Source of the DNA: an uncultured Bacteroidota bacterium
GTDB taxonomy: Bacteria > Bacteroidota > Bacteroidia > Flavobacteriales > Flavobacteriaceae
NCBI GenBank assembly: GCA_902511755.1
Contig: CABXGL010000001.1
Location: 1-64,000, forward strand
Direction of reading: 5' to 3'
DNA: 64,000 nt
Shown here: in pieces, positions 19,073-27,532 of the stretch
How positions within the stretch are numbered: position 1 is the stretch's first letter
Layout of the letters: each line of letters opens with the position of its first letter
Translations under genes and position numbers: made by a program
The notes under the pieces: generated by a model
What the model saw: the letters and a program-made list of their open reading frames with translations, nothing else
Database searches by the model: none
Told to the model about the DNA's origin: nothing

Positions 19073-19977
19073 AGATCAATATTGAGCCCTATCCCTAATA
19101 CTTCTCTAATTTGTATTCTTTGAATTTCATTATCATCATAAACAAATTGAAAGATAAGGTTAGCAGATACAAATTTATTCACTTGCATTGTTACATTTAG
19201 AGTATAATCAAAATCAATGTTTTTAGGTTTGTCCAAGTAATCAGAGTATAGACTTAATCTATTCTCTAAAATTATATTTTCATAAATTTCTGTTTTATAA
19301 AAAGATCTAATAGAAGCTCCAAGCTCAAATCTACTATTGCCATTCTTTTTAACACCAAAAAAGGATTGATTTGGCTTTAAATCTTTTGTAAAAAATCTAT
19401 CAACTAATATTAATTTTCCTGTAATTGGGGCAAAGTTTACCCAAAAATCATCATCTCTTTTCCAATATAAACCAACACCAAGTTGTGTTGTAGCTGGCGA
19501 AAAAAATCGAGATTTTTCTGTACGTGTATTGTTCCCATTTGAGTCTTTGCTAAAACGATAACCTTTGGCAAACTGAGTTTTAAAATTTACAAAACTCGAA
19601 TAGCTCCATTTCCCAATTAGATTATTGCTAAATTTTTTACCTACTACAGAATTAATTTCGATTCTGTCATCTGTTTTTTTTAAAAAATCACTTCCGCTGA
19701 TTTTATTCAAACCAAAAGCACCAATAATTTTCGTGTCCCAGTCCCAGCCATATTCAGAGTAATTTAATGTATAATCAAATTTAATAGTTCCAGATATACT
19801 GCTTTGCCCTCCAGAGGACCAATTACTAAAACTAGATTGGTTAACAAGAAATATTGCTTTCCCATTTTTTTTCCAAGGGTATTCAAAATTTAAACTATCT
19901 GCCATTTCTTGGGAGATTAAAAAAGAAGAAAAGCTTAATAATAATAGGCTATAAAAATGTTTTAATTTAAAAATCAA
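19033..19977 (-). CDS. DUF3078 outer-membrane-like protein
   Basis: This 314-residue protein has a signal peptide (hydrophobic stretch FYSLLLLSFSSFLIS ending S-Q) and the DUF3078 pattern (PWKKNGKAIFLVNQSSFSNWSSGGQSS, then alternating aromatic beta strands such as WSYSSFVNFKTQFAKG and LGASIRSFYKTEIYEN). The family is confined to Bacteroidota and looks like a small outer-membrane beta barrel; its function is unknown. The start is TTG at 19977, because no ATG occurs before residue 25 and the signal peptide needs this start. The TTG overlaps the stop of the DUF2480 gene by four bases (TTGA), indicating translational coupling to the end of the suf operon. Its 3' end overlaps hflX by 40 bp. Confidence 0.85.
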   Translation of the reverse strand: MIFKLKHFYSLLLLSFSSFLISQEMADSLNFEYPWKKNGKAIFLVNQSSFSNWSSGGQSSISGTIKFDYTLNYSEYGWDWDTKIIGAFGLNKISGSDFLKKTDDRIEINSVVGKKFSNNLIGKWSYSSFVNFKTQFAKGYRFSKDSNGNNTRTEKSRFFSPATTQLGVGLYWKRDDDFWVNFAPITGKLILVDRFFTKDLKPNQSFFGVKKNGNSRFELGASIRSFYKTEIYENIILENRLSLYSDYLDKPKNIDFDYTLNVTMQVNKFVSANLIFQFVYDDNEIQRIQIREVLGIGLNIDLQFISKSGYKKAL

Positions 19978-20486
19978 TTCATAGAGGTTTTAAAAATTGG
20001 AACAGAGGAACATGCTTCGCCAAACATTATTTTTTTAGCAATTGGCTGAAGCCTTTCAATTAAAAAAGAGTAAGATGATTTAGGAATAGAGTTTTTAGAA
20101 CAACCTTTAATTATTACTATTTTTTTTTCATATTCTTTTAAGTTTAAACTGTAAATTATATTACGGACAATTATATTTTCCATTAATTCCAAAGGACCAA
20201 TAAAATTTTCAACTTGGTTCTCTTTCAATGAGCTTGAAATCAACATAAATGCCCAATCTGGAACAATAGCATTATTTGAACATTGAATTGAAACAAATTT
20301 ACCTTTATACTGTTGCCAATCATGATTTTTTACAGCATCTCTAAAGTCTTTTTCAATTAGGATCAATTCATCCTTTAACCAGTTTTTTAAATCAAAAACA
20401 ACTCTTTCATTGCCTGGAATTAGACTATCAAGATCAATACTTTTCAAGTTGCTATTAGCTACTTTATTTTTGATTTCTTTATTCAT
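19974..20486 (-). CDS. DUF2480 family protein, suf operon member
   Basis: This 170-residue cytoplasmic protein matches DUF2480 (LDSLIPGNERVVFDLKNWL, WQQYKGKFVSIQCSNNAIVPDWAFM, VIIKGCSKNSIPKSSYSFLIERLQPIAKKIMFGEACSSVPIFK). The family is found almost only in Bacteroidota and is repeatedly encoded in suf operons. It keeps conserved Cys residues (IQCS, KGCS, EACSS), which would suit metal or cluster binding, but no biochemical role is known to me. It follows the DUF59 gene directly with no gap and overlaps the next gene by four bases. Confidence 0.85.
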   Translation of the reverse strand: MNKEIKNKVANSNLKSIDLDSLIPGNERVVFDLKNWLKDELILIEKDFRDAVKNHDWQQYKGKFVSIQCSNNAIVPDWAFMLISSSLKENQVENFIGPLELMENIIVRNIIYSLNLKEYEKKIVIIKGCSKNSIPKSSYSFLIERLQPIAKKIMFGEACSSVPIFKTSMN

Positions 20487-20798
20487 TTATAAAAATCCAA
20501 GTTCTAATTTTGCTTCTTCACTCATTAGGGCTCTGTTCCATGGAGGGTCAAATGTTAGCTCAACCTTAGCATCTGTTACCTCAGGCAGTGTCTTTATTTT
20601 ATTTTCAACTTCAAGAGGAAGAGAATCTGCTACTGGACAATTAGGTGTAGTTAATGTCATAATTACTTTAACATTATTATCTTCATTTACAAACACATCA
20701 TATATTAATCCAAGCTCATATATGTCAACTGGAATTTCTGGATCATAGATGGTTTTGATTACTTTGACGATTTTCTCTCCTAATTCTTCAGGGTTCAT
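20487..20798 (-). CDS. sufT: DUF59 / SufT-like iron-sulfur cluster assembly protein
   Basis: This 103-residue protein is a MIP18/PaaD-like DUF59 domain. The characteristic DPEIPVDIYELGLIYDV near the N-terminus and the TTPNCPVADSLP motif, with the conserved Cys, are both present. DUF59 proteins such as SufT support maturation of Fe-S proteins when demand is high. It lies 14 bp after sufE and abuts the DUF2480 gene. The symbol is by analogy; orthology to Firmicutes SufT was not tested. Confidence 0.87.
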   Translation of the reverse strand: MNPEELGEKIVKVIKTIYDPEIPVDIYELGLIYDVFVNEDNNVKVIMTLTTPNCPVADSLPLEVENKIKTLPEVTDAKVELTFDPPWNRALMSEEAKLELGFL

Positions 20799-20812
20799 GT
20801 CGTTATTTTTTA

Positions 20813-21229
20813 TTAATTAGTGTTTAATGCCAATGCGTAATATTTGATCTGCCTAATCATAGAAACTAGTCCATTCGCTCTAGTTGGAGAAAGGTGTTCT
20901 TTTAGTCCAATCGCCTCAATATATTTAATATCAGAATTTAAAATATCCTTAGCTGTTTGATTAGAAAAAACTCTTAATAATATAGCTGCAATCCCTTTTG
21001 TAATTATAGCTTCACTATCAGCAGTATAAATTATTTTATCATTTTGTAATTCTGCATAAAGCCATAATTTACTTTGACATCCTTTTATTAAATTAGAATC
21101 TATTTTATTTTGTTTATCAATTAATTCAATTGAATTACCAAGCTCAATTAGATATTCATACTTTTCTTTCCAATCTTCAAAATGAGAAAATTCTTCAACA
21201 ATTTCATCTTGAATTTCTTTTATCTTCAT
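20813..21229 (-). CDS. sufE: SufE cysteine desulfurase-associated sulfur acceptor
   Basis: This 138-residue protein is SufE. The persulfide-accepting Cys is at about residue 51 in LIKGCQSKLWL, and the family features EEFSHFEDWKEKYEYLIELG at the N-terminus and HLSPTRANGLVSMI near the C-terminus are present. SufE takes sulfur from SufS and passes it to the SufBCD scaffold. It lies 28 bp downstream of sufS within the operon. Confidence 0.93.
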   Translation of the reverse strand: MKIKEIQDEIVEEFSHFEDWKEKYEYLIELGNSIELIDKQNKIDSNLIKGCQSKLWLYAELQNDKIIYTADSEAIITKGIAAILLRVFSNQTAKDILNSDIKYIEAIGLKEHLSPTRANGLVSMIRQIKYYALALNTN

Positions 21230-21257
21230 AAATCAGAGTATAAGTCAAAGATACAAA

Positions 21258-22475
21258 TTAGCTCAACATAGAAATTGTTTGTTTCAAAGAGTTGTAAAGA
21301 CTATCAATTTCTTTTTTTGTATTATAAAATGATAGCGAAACTCTAACTGTCCCTGAAATTCCAAAATGATCCATAATTGGCTGAGCACAATGTTGACCAG
21401 TTCTTACTGCTATTCCAAATTTGTCTAATAAAGCCCCTATATCATATGCATGTATTCCTTCTATATTAAAAGAAATTACACTTGTTTTGTTTATAGACTC
21501 ACCATATATTTTAAGATTGGGCACTAGTTTTAGTTTTTCTGTAGCATATTTTAGAAGAGAAGATTCATATTCACAAATATTTTCAAAGCCTATACCATTT
21601 AAATAATCTAATGCTACGCCAAAAGCAATTGCACCTGAAACATTAGGAGTGCCTGCTTCAAACTTGTGAGGAAGTTCGGCATACGTAGTTTTTTCAAAAG
21701 TCACATCTGAAATCATTTCTCCACCACCTTGATATGGAGGCAATTTCTTTAGCCATTTTTCTTTTCCATAAAGCATCCCAATACCTGTTGGCCCACACAA
21801 TTTATGTGCAGAAGTTGTATAGAAATCTGCATTAAGTTCTTGTAAATCAGTTTTAAAATGAGCGCAAGCTTGAGCACCATCAATTAACACAGCTGCATTT
21901 ACTTTATGAGCTTTTTCGATAATTGTTTTAATTGGGTTTATTATTCCAAGGGCATTTGAAACATGATTAACAAAAACTAGTTTTGTTCTACTATTTAGAA
22001 TATTATCATAAATTTTCATGTCTAGCTCTCCATTCTCATTAATTGGGATTATCTTAATTTTTGCACCATTTTTTTCTGACATCATTTGCCATGGAACTAT
22101 ATTAGAATGATGTTCTAAACCGGAGATAATAATTTCATCTTTATCACAAAGTAAATCTTGAAATCCATTAGCAACTAAATTAATTGAGTGTGTAGTCCCA
22201 GAAGTAAAAATAATTTCGTGAGAATTCAGGACATTAAAATGTTTTTGAACTTTAGCCCTAGCGTTTTCATATGCATCTGTAGCTTCTTGACTTATAGTAT
22301 GTACGCCTCTATGAATATTAGAGTTATAATTTTTGTAGTAATCAGATATAGAGTCTATTACTATATTTGGTTTTTGTGATGTTGCGGCATTATCAAAATA
22401 AATAAAACTAGAACCATTGATTTTTCTTTTTAAAATTGGGAAATCAGACCTTATTTTGTTTATATCAAAGCTCAT
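21258..22475 (-). CDS. sufS: Cysteine desulfurase SufS
   Basis: This 405-residue enzyme is a PLP-dependent class V aminotransferase-fold desulfurase of the group II (SufS) type. The PLP lysine is in TTSAHKLCGPTGIG, YLDNAATSQ-like FDNAATSQKP is near the N-terminus, and the catalytic Cys is in VRTGQHCAQP. It releases sulfur from cysteine for Fe-S cluster assembly. ATG at 22475 is preferred (MSFDINKIRSDFPIL matches relatives); the frame also has a TTG at 22487 that would overlap sufD. The chosen start sits across the sufD stop region, so the two are translationally coupled. Confidence 0.94.
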   Translation of the reverse strand: MSFDINKIRSDFPILKRKINGSSFIYFDNAATSQKPNIVIDSISDYYKNYNSNIHRGVHTISQEATDAYENARAKVQKHFNVLNSHEIIFTSGTTHSINLVANGFQDLLCDKDEIIISGLEHHSNIVPWQMMSEKNGAKIKIIPINENGELDMKIYDNILNSRTKLVFVNHVSNALGIINPIKTIIEKAHKVNAAVLIDGAQACAHFKTDLQELNADFYTTSAHKLCGPTGIGMLYGKEKWLKKLPPYQGGGEMISDVTFEKTTYAELPHKFEAGTPNVSGAIAFGVALDYLNGIGFENICEYESSLLKYATEKLKLVPNLKIYGESINKTSVISFNIEGIHAYDIGALLDKFGIAVRTGQHCAQPIMDHFGISGTVRVSLSFYNTKKEIDSLYNSLKQTISMLS

Positions 22476-22476
22476 T

Positions 22477-23793
22477 TTATAAATCAAAGCCCAAACTTAC
22501 TCCAAGCTTTTTGGCAATTATTTTTTTTATTTTAATTTTTAGTTCGGGAATTTTAACGCTTTCTAAAATATTATTTGCAAAACCATAAGTAAGTAATGCT
22601 TTGGCTTCTTTTTTAGGAATACCTCTAGCTCTTAAATAAAATAAAGCATCTCGATCCAGCTGTCCTATTGTACAGCCATGTGAACATTTCACATCATCAG
22701 CAAAAATTTCTAACTGAGGCTTAGAATTAATTGTGGACTTATCGTCTAATAGTATATTATTATTTTGTTGAAATGCATTAGTCTTTTGAGCTATTTTATC
22801 TACTATTATCTTACCATTAAATACGCCAGTAGATTTTCCTGAGAAAATACCTTTATAGTCTTGATGACTTTCGCAATTTGGATTAGAATGGTGGACCAAA
22901 GTATGGTGATCTACTAATTGATCATAATCAATTATTGTAAGCCCTTTCATTGTAGAGTTTATAAATGGAGTTTTTTGATAAAAATTCAAGTTATTTCGAG
23001 TTAATCTTCCACCAAAAGAAAAAGTATGTACTTTAACATCGCTATCTCTTTTTTGAGTGATGTACGTATTATCAATTAAACTAGAGCTTATAACGTCATT
23101 TTGAATTTTATAATAATCTACTTTAGAATTTTTCTGAGCAAATATCTCAGTAACGGAATTACTGAAAACTGAATTAACAGTTAAACTTTGATGAGTTTCA
23201 ATTATTTCAACTTCTGAACTTTCTTCTACAATAATTAGGTTTCTAGGCTGCAACATTAATGCAGCTTCATTCCCAGTTGCAAAATGAATTATTTCAATTG
23301 GCTTTTCAAGGACAGTCTTCTTAGGAAGATGAATATATACTCCTTCTTTAGAAAATGCAGTATTTAGTGAAGTTAAAGAATCTTCTGAGGAAGCAGATTT
23401 GTTAAAATATTTATTAATAAGATTGGAATACTTAGGCTTATTTAATGCTGCAGACATTATGCATATATCTAAACCATCATGACTAGTTTGAGATAAAAAA
23501 GGATCATAAAATCCATCAACAAAAACGATTTTATAAGATTCGATATTGTCAATAAAATAGTCTTTAACTCTTTTAAAATCAATTACGTTTTTCTTCTTTG
23601 AAAATACAGTATAGTCTTCTTTAATAATTTGATTCAAAGAAGTGTATTTCCAGTTTTCCATTTTCCTATTAGGGAATCCTAGCTTTTCAAAGTTTTTAAT
23701 TGCATTTGTTCTTAAATTATGTATAGAAGAATTAATGTCAATATCTAATTCAAAAGCCAAAAATGATGATAATAGTTTCTCAGTTAATTGCAT
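22477..23793 (-). CDS. sufD: Fe-S cluster assembly protein SufD
   Basis: This 438-residue protein belongs to the SufB/SufD beta-helix family and, with the neighbouring sufB and sufC, forms the SufBCD scaffold. Visible features are the N-terminal helical region (MENWKYTSLNQI), the parallel beta-helix region (NLIIVEESSEVEIIETH), and the family C-terminal motif DDVKCSHGCTIGQLD followed by ALFYLRARGIPKKEAKALL. The Cys/His positions in that motif are at the scaffold site. It follows sufC by 10 bp. Confidence 0.94.
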   Translation of the reverse strand: MQLTEKLLSSFLAFELDIDINSSIHNLRTNAIKNFEKLGFPNRKMENWKYTSLNQIIKEDYTVFSKKKNVIDFKRVKDYFIDNIESYKIVFVDGFYDPFLSQTSHDGLDICIMSAALNKPKYSNLINKYFNKSASSEDSLTSLNTAFSKEGVYIHLPKKTVLEKPIEIIHFATGNEAALMLQPRNLIIVEESSEVEIIETHQSLTVNSVFSNSVTEIFAQKNSKVDYYKIQNDVISSSLIDNTYITQKRDSDVKVHTFSFGGRLTRNNLNFYQKTPFINSTMKGLTIIDYDQLVDHHTLVHHSNPNCESHQDYKGIFSGKSTGVFNGKIIVDKIAQKTNAFQQNNNILLDDKSTINSKPQLEIFADDVKCSHGCTIGQLDRDALFYLRARGIPKKEAKALLTYGFANNILESVKIPELKIKIKKIIAKKLGVSLGFDL

Positions 23794-23803
23794 TAATTTT
23801 TTT

Positions 23804-24541
23804 TTATTTTATCCAGTCATAACCCCTTTCTTCAAGATGATGAGCAAGGCCTTTGTCTCCAGATTTTGCTATTTTCCCTTTATTTAATACGTGAACATAA
23901 TCAGGGATAATATAATCAAGAAGTCTTTGATAATGAGTTATAATAATCACTGCATTATCTTTATTCTTTAATTTATTTACGCCATTTGCAACAATTTTTA
24001 GAGCATCAATATCTAATCCAGAATCTGTCTCATCTAAGATAGAGATGCTTGGCTCTAGCATTGCCATTTGAAAGATTTCATTCCTTTTTTTCTCTCCACC
24101 CGAAAATCCTTCATTAATTGATCTGGAAAGAAATTTAGAGTCGATTTCAAGAAGCTCAGCTTTTTCTCTAATTTTTTTAAGCATTTTATTGGCAGGCATT
24201 TCGTTTTCACCCCTGGCTTTTAAATTAGAGTTAATAGATGTTTTTATAAAGTTAGTAACAGTAACCCCAGGTATTTCAACAGGATACTGAAATGACATAA
24301 AAATTCCCCTATGCGCTCTTTCTTCAGGAGATAGTTCAATAATGTTCTCCTCTTTAAATAAAATGTCTCCTTTAACTATTTCATAGGACTCGTTTCCGGC
24401 TACAGCTGCAGCTAGAGTGCTTTTGCCTGATCCATTAGGCCCCATAATAGCATGAACTTCACCCGCCTTAACATCCAGGTTTATTCCATTTAAAATTGCC
24501 TTACCTTCAACACTAACATGTAAATTATCTATTGTTAACAT
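23804..24541 (-). CDS. sufC: Fe-S cluster assembly ATPase SufC
   Basis: This 245-residue ABC-type ATPase has Walker A GPNGSGKST, the SufC-type signature SGGEKKRNE, Walker B SISILDETDSGLD and the switch His in IIITHYQRLL. SufC is a soluble ATPase that drives SufBCD conformational change during cluster assembly; it is not a transporter. It is 14 bp downstream of sufB. Confidence 0.96.
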   Translation of the reverse strand: MLTIDNLHVSVEGKAILNGINLDVKAGEVHAIMGPNGSGKSTLAAAVAGNESYEIVKGDILFKEENIIELSPEERAHRGIFMSFQYPVEIPGVTVTNFIKTSINSNLKARGENEMPANKMLKKIREKAELLEIDSKFLSRSINEGFSGGEKKRNEIFQMAMLEPSISILDETDSGLDIDALKIVANGVNKLKNKDNAVIIITHYQRLLDYIIPDYVHVLNKGKIAKSGDKGLAHHLEERGYDWIK

Positions 24542-24555
24542 ATAATATTTTTTAA

Positions 24556-26001
24556 TTATCCTACTGATCCTTCTAATGAGATTTCAAGTAATTTTTGAGC
24601 CTCTACCGCAAATTCCATTGGAAGTTTATTTAATACCTCCTTGCTAAAACCATTAACAATTAATGCAATGGCTTTTTCAGTATCAATACCTCTTTGATTA
24701 CAATAGAAAATTTGATCCTCCCCAATTTTGCTTGTAGAAGCTTCATGCTCAATTTTTGCTGTTTTATTTTTCCCTTCAATATATGGGAAAGTATGAGCCC
24801 CACATTTATTTCCCATTAGCAATGAATCGCATTGAGAAAAATTTCTAGCATTATCTGCATTGCGATTTATTTGAACAAGTCCTCTATAGCTATTTTGAGA
24901 TTTCCCTGCAGAAATCCCTTTTGAGATTATTGTACTCTTACTGTTTTTCCCAATGTGAATCATTTTGGTTCCAGTATCAGCTTGTTGGTAATTATTTGTT
25001 ACAGCAATGGAATAGAATTCTCCAGTACTATTATCGCCCTTTAAAATACATGATGGATATTTCCATGTAACAGCAGAACCTGTTTCAACCTGAGTCCAAG
25101 ATATTTTAGAGTTTTTATGGCAAATTCCTCTTTTTGTAACGAAATTATATACTCCACCTTTCCCCGCTTTATTTCCAGGATACCAGTTCTGAACAGTAGA
25201 GTATTTTATTTCTGCATTGTCTAATGCTATTAGTTCAACTACAGCAGCATGTAATTGGTTCTCATCTCTAGATGGTGCAGTACATCCTTCTAAATAACTC
25301 ACATAACTTCCTTCATCTGCAATCAAAAGCGTTCTTTCAAATTGACCTGTCCCAGCCTGGTTAATTCTAAAGTAAGTAGACAGTTCCATAGGACATTTAA
25401 CTCCTTTGGGAATGTAACAAAAAGATCCGTCTGAAAAAACAGCTGAATTTAAAGCACTATAAAAATTATCTCTTTGAGGCACAACAGTTCCAATATATTT
25501 TTTAACAAGTTCAGGATGTTTTTTAATTGCTTCTGAAATAGAGCAAAAAATTATCCCTTTTTTTGAAAGAGTGTCTCGAAAGGTTGTTGCGACTGAAACA
25601 GAGTCAACAACTACATCAACCGCTACACCAGCTAGTTTTTTTTGCTCACTAACTGAAATTCCAAGTTTATCAAAAGTTTTCAATAACTCTGGGTCTACTT
25701 CATCTAAACTTTCATATTTGTCTTTTGATTTAGGGGCAGAATAATAAGATATTTTTTGAAAATCAGGTTTTTTATATTTTACATTTGACCAATTAGGCTC
25801 TTCCATTTTCTTCCAAGAATCAAATGCTTTGAGTCTCCATTCAGTCATCCAATTAGGCTCTTCTTTTCTTTTTGAAATAGCACGTATAACATTTTCATTT
25901 AATCCTTGTGAAAAGGTGTCTGCATCGATCTTAGTTACAAATCCATACTCATATTCTTGCGTCTCTAGTTCCTTTTTTAATTCTTCTTCAGTATAAGCCA
26001 T
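24556..26001 (-). CDS. sufB: Fe-S cluster assembly protein SufB
   Basis: This 481-residue protein is SufB, the main scaffold on which the nascent cluster is built. Signatures are [30 protein letters not shown] near the N-terminus, [12 protein letters not shown] and [22 protein letters not shown] in the middle, and [23 protein letters not shown] toward the end. The length is typical. It follows the sufA-like gene by 10 bp and is the longest member of this operon. Confidence 0.96.
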   Translation of the reverse strand: MAYTEEELKKELETQEYEYGFVTKIDADTFSQGLNENVIRAISKRKEEPNWMTEWRLKAFDSWKKMEEPNWSNVKYKKPDFQKISYYSAPKSKDKYESLDEVDPELLKTFDKLGISVSEQKKLAGVAVDVVVDSVSVATTFRDTLSKKGIIFCSISEAIKKHPELVKKYIGTVVPQRDNFYSALNSAVFSDGSFCYIPKGVKCPMELSTYFRINQAGTGQFERTLLIADEGSYVSYLEGCTAPSRDENQLHAAVVELIALDNAEIKYSTVQNWYPGNKAGKGGVYNFVTKRGICHKNSKISWTQVETGSAVTWKYPSCILKGDNSTGEFYSIAVTNNYQQADTGTKMIHIGKNSKSTIISKGISAGKSQNSYRGLVQINRNADNARNFSQCDSLLMGNKCGAHTFPYIEGKNKTAKIEHEASTSKIGEDQIFYCNQRGIDTEKAIALIVNGFSKEVLNKLPMEFAVEAQKLLEISLEGSVG

Positions 26002-26011
26002 TTGTTATTTA

Positions 26012-26341
26012 TTAAAGCGAAAAACTTTCACCACATCCACATGTTCTATTTGCGTTAGGATTGTTAAAAACAAATCCTTTACCATTTAAACCTCCTGAAA
26101 ATTCAAGTGTAGTTCCAATGAGGTATAAAAAACTTTTGTTATCAACAATGATTTTTACTCCATTGTCTTGGAAAACCTTGTCATTAGGGCTTGCTATTTT
26201 ATCAAATTTTAAATTATATGAAAGTCCAGAGCATCCGCCACTTTTAACACCAACTCTTATATAATCAGAGAGACTATTATAGCCATCAGCTTTCATCAAT
26301 TTTTGAACTTCAGCTTTTGCTTGTTCTGTAACTTTTATCAT
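26012..26341 (-). CDS. sufA: A-type Fe-S carrier protein (SufA/IscA/HesB family)
   Basis: This 109-residue protein is a HesB/IscA-like carrier. The three conserved cysteines are present in SGGCSGLSYNL and in TCGCGESF at the C-terminus. The start at 26341 (ATG) gives MIKVTEQAKAEVQ; the frame also has a TTG at 26347. It is the first gene of the suf operon. A-type carriers move assembled clusters from SufBCD to apoproteins. The exact subgroup (SufA versus ErpA) is not resolved by eye. Confidence 0.9.
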   Translation of the reverse strand: MIKVTEQAKAEVQKLMKADGYNSLSDYIRVGVKSGGCSGLSYNLKFDKIASPNDKVFQDNGVKIIVDNKSFLYLIGTTLEFSGGLNGKGFVFNNPNANRTCGCGESFSL

Positions 26342-26366
26342 AGTCAAAAAATAATAAAATAATTAA

Positions 26367-26374
26367 CAAATATA
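26367..26374 (-). promoter_or_regulatory. Candidate -7 element (TAnnTTTG) for the suf operon
   Basis: Read on the minus strand, TATATTTG is a perfect -7 match 26 bp upstream of the sufA start. A matching TTTG at the usual spacing was not found, and no Fur or IscR site was recognised. Confidence 0.4.
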
Positions 26375-26467
26375 ACTCATTTGTCAATTTTTACCATATT
26401 GAAGAATTAAATAATTTTATTTGAAAACCATCCTTATTTTTAGTGCTGCTAATAAAATCAATTGATA

Positions 26468-26475
26468 TATATTTG
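26468..26475 (+). promoter_or_regulatory. Candidate -7 element (TAnnTTTG) for thiL
   Basis: TATATTTG is a perfect -7 match ending 13 bp before the thiL TTG start, implying a very short leader. No TTTG lies about 19 nt upstream. Confidence 0.4.
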
Positions 26476-26488
26476 AAAAAAACAATAA

Positions 26489-27532
26489 TTGAAAAAGAAA
26501 GACAATAAATTAAAGCTTACAAAGCTTTCAGAGCTTGGTGAATTTGAAGTTATCAATAGAATTACTAAGAACTTTTCTAATAAAAATAATTCTACAATTA
26601 CTGGAATTGGAGATGATGCAGCTATTTTAAAATATTCTGATAAAAATGTTGTTGTTTCAAGTGATATATTGGTAGAGGGCATTCATTTCAATTTGACTTA
26701 TATGCCATTGAAACATCTAGGATACAAGTCTGTTGTTGCCAATATATCAGATATATATTCAATGAATGCAATTTGTTCTCAAATTACAGTGAATATTGCT
26801 GTTTCTAATAGATTTAAATTAGAATCAATAGAAGAATTGTATTTTGGGATTAATGCAGCTTGTAAAAAATATGGAGTTGATTTGGTTGGCGGGGATACAG
26901 CAAGCTCTAACAAGGGTTTAATAATTAGCATTACTGCTATTGGTGCCCAAGATTCGAATTCTATTGTAAAAAGATCAGGAGCAAAATTAAATGATTTAAT
27001 TGTAGTCTCGGGCGATATAGGCAGTGCTTATATGGGGCTTCAAGTTCTAGAAAGAGAGAATGAAGTTTTTAAGGTAAATCCACAAAATCAACCTGATTTA
27101 TCACAATATGCCTATATAATTCAAAGACAATTAAAGCCAGAAGCTAGAAAAGATGTTATTAATTATTTTGAAGATATAAACTTAATTCCTACATCCATGA
27201 TTGATATTAGTGATGGCCTATCCTCTGAAATAATACACATATGCAGCAATTCAGAAGTGGGATGTGATATATATGAAGATAAAATTCCCGTTAGCGAAGA
27301 GTTGATGTCATCTTGCGAAGAGTTTAAATTAAATTCAACTACAATTGCATTAAGCGGTGGTGAAGATTATGAGTTATTATTTACTATTGATCAAAAAGAT
27401 TATGAAAAGGTTAAAAAAAGTTTAGATTTAACTGTAATTGGTCATATTACTGATTTAAAAAAAGGAATGAATCTAATCACTAAAGCAAATCAAAAAATTC
27501 CAATAACATCACAAGGCTGGAAATCATTTTGA
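26489..27532 (+). CDS. thiL: Thiamine-monophosphate kinase
   Basis: This 347-residue protein is ThiL, which phosphorylates thiamine monophosphate to thiamine diphosphate using ATP. The N-terminal LSELGEFEVINRITKNF, the ATP/Mg-binding GIGDDAAIL, the DLVGGDTASS motif and the late ALSGGEDYELLFT are all as expected. The start is TTG at 26489: the codon two before it is TAA and no in-frame ATG occurs until well inside the conserved region. Its 3' end overlaps the convergent Xaa-Pro aminopeptidase gene by 9 bp. No TPP riboswitch was seen upstream. Confidence 0.94.
   Translation: MKKKDNKLKLTKLSELGEFEVINRITKNFSNKNNSTITGIGDDAAILKYSDKNVVVSSDILVEGIHFNLTYMPLKHLGYKSVVANISDIYSMNAICSQITVNIAVSNRFKLESIEELYFGINAACKKYGVDLVGGDTASSNKGLIISITAIGAQDSNSIVKRSGAKLNDLIVVSGDIGSAYMGLQVLERENEVFKVNPQNQPDLSQYAYIIQRQLKPEARKDVINYFEDINLIPTSMIDISDGLSSEIIHICSNSEVGCDIYEDKIPVSEELMSSCEEFKLNSTTIALSGGEDYELLFTIDQKDYEKVKKSLDLTVIGHITDLKKGMNLITKANQKIPITSQGWKSF

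Noticed and set aside
22476-22487. TTG start for sufS
   Set aside because: It overlaps sufD and does not match the family N-terminus; ATG at 22475 does.
26348-26488. TPP riboswitch upstream of thiL
   Set aside because: No conserved TPP-aptamer core was found, and the leader would be only about 10 nt from the candidate promoter.
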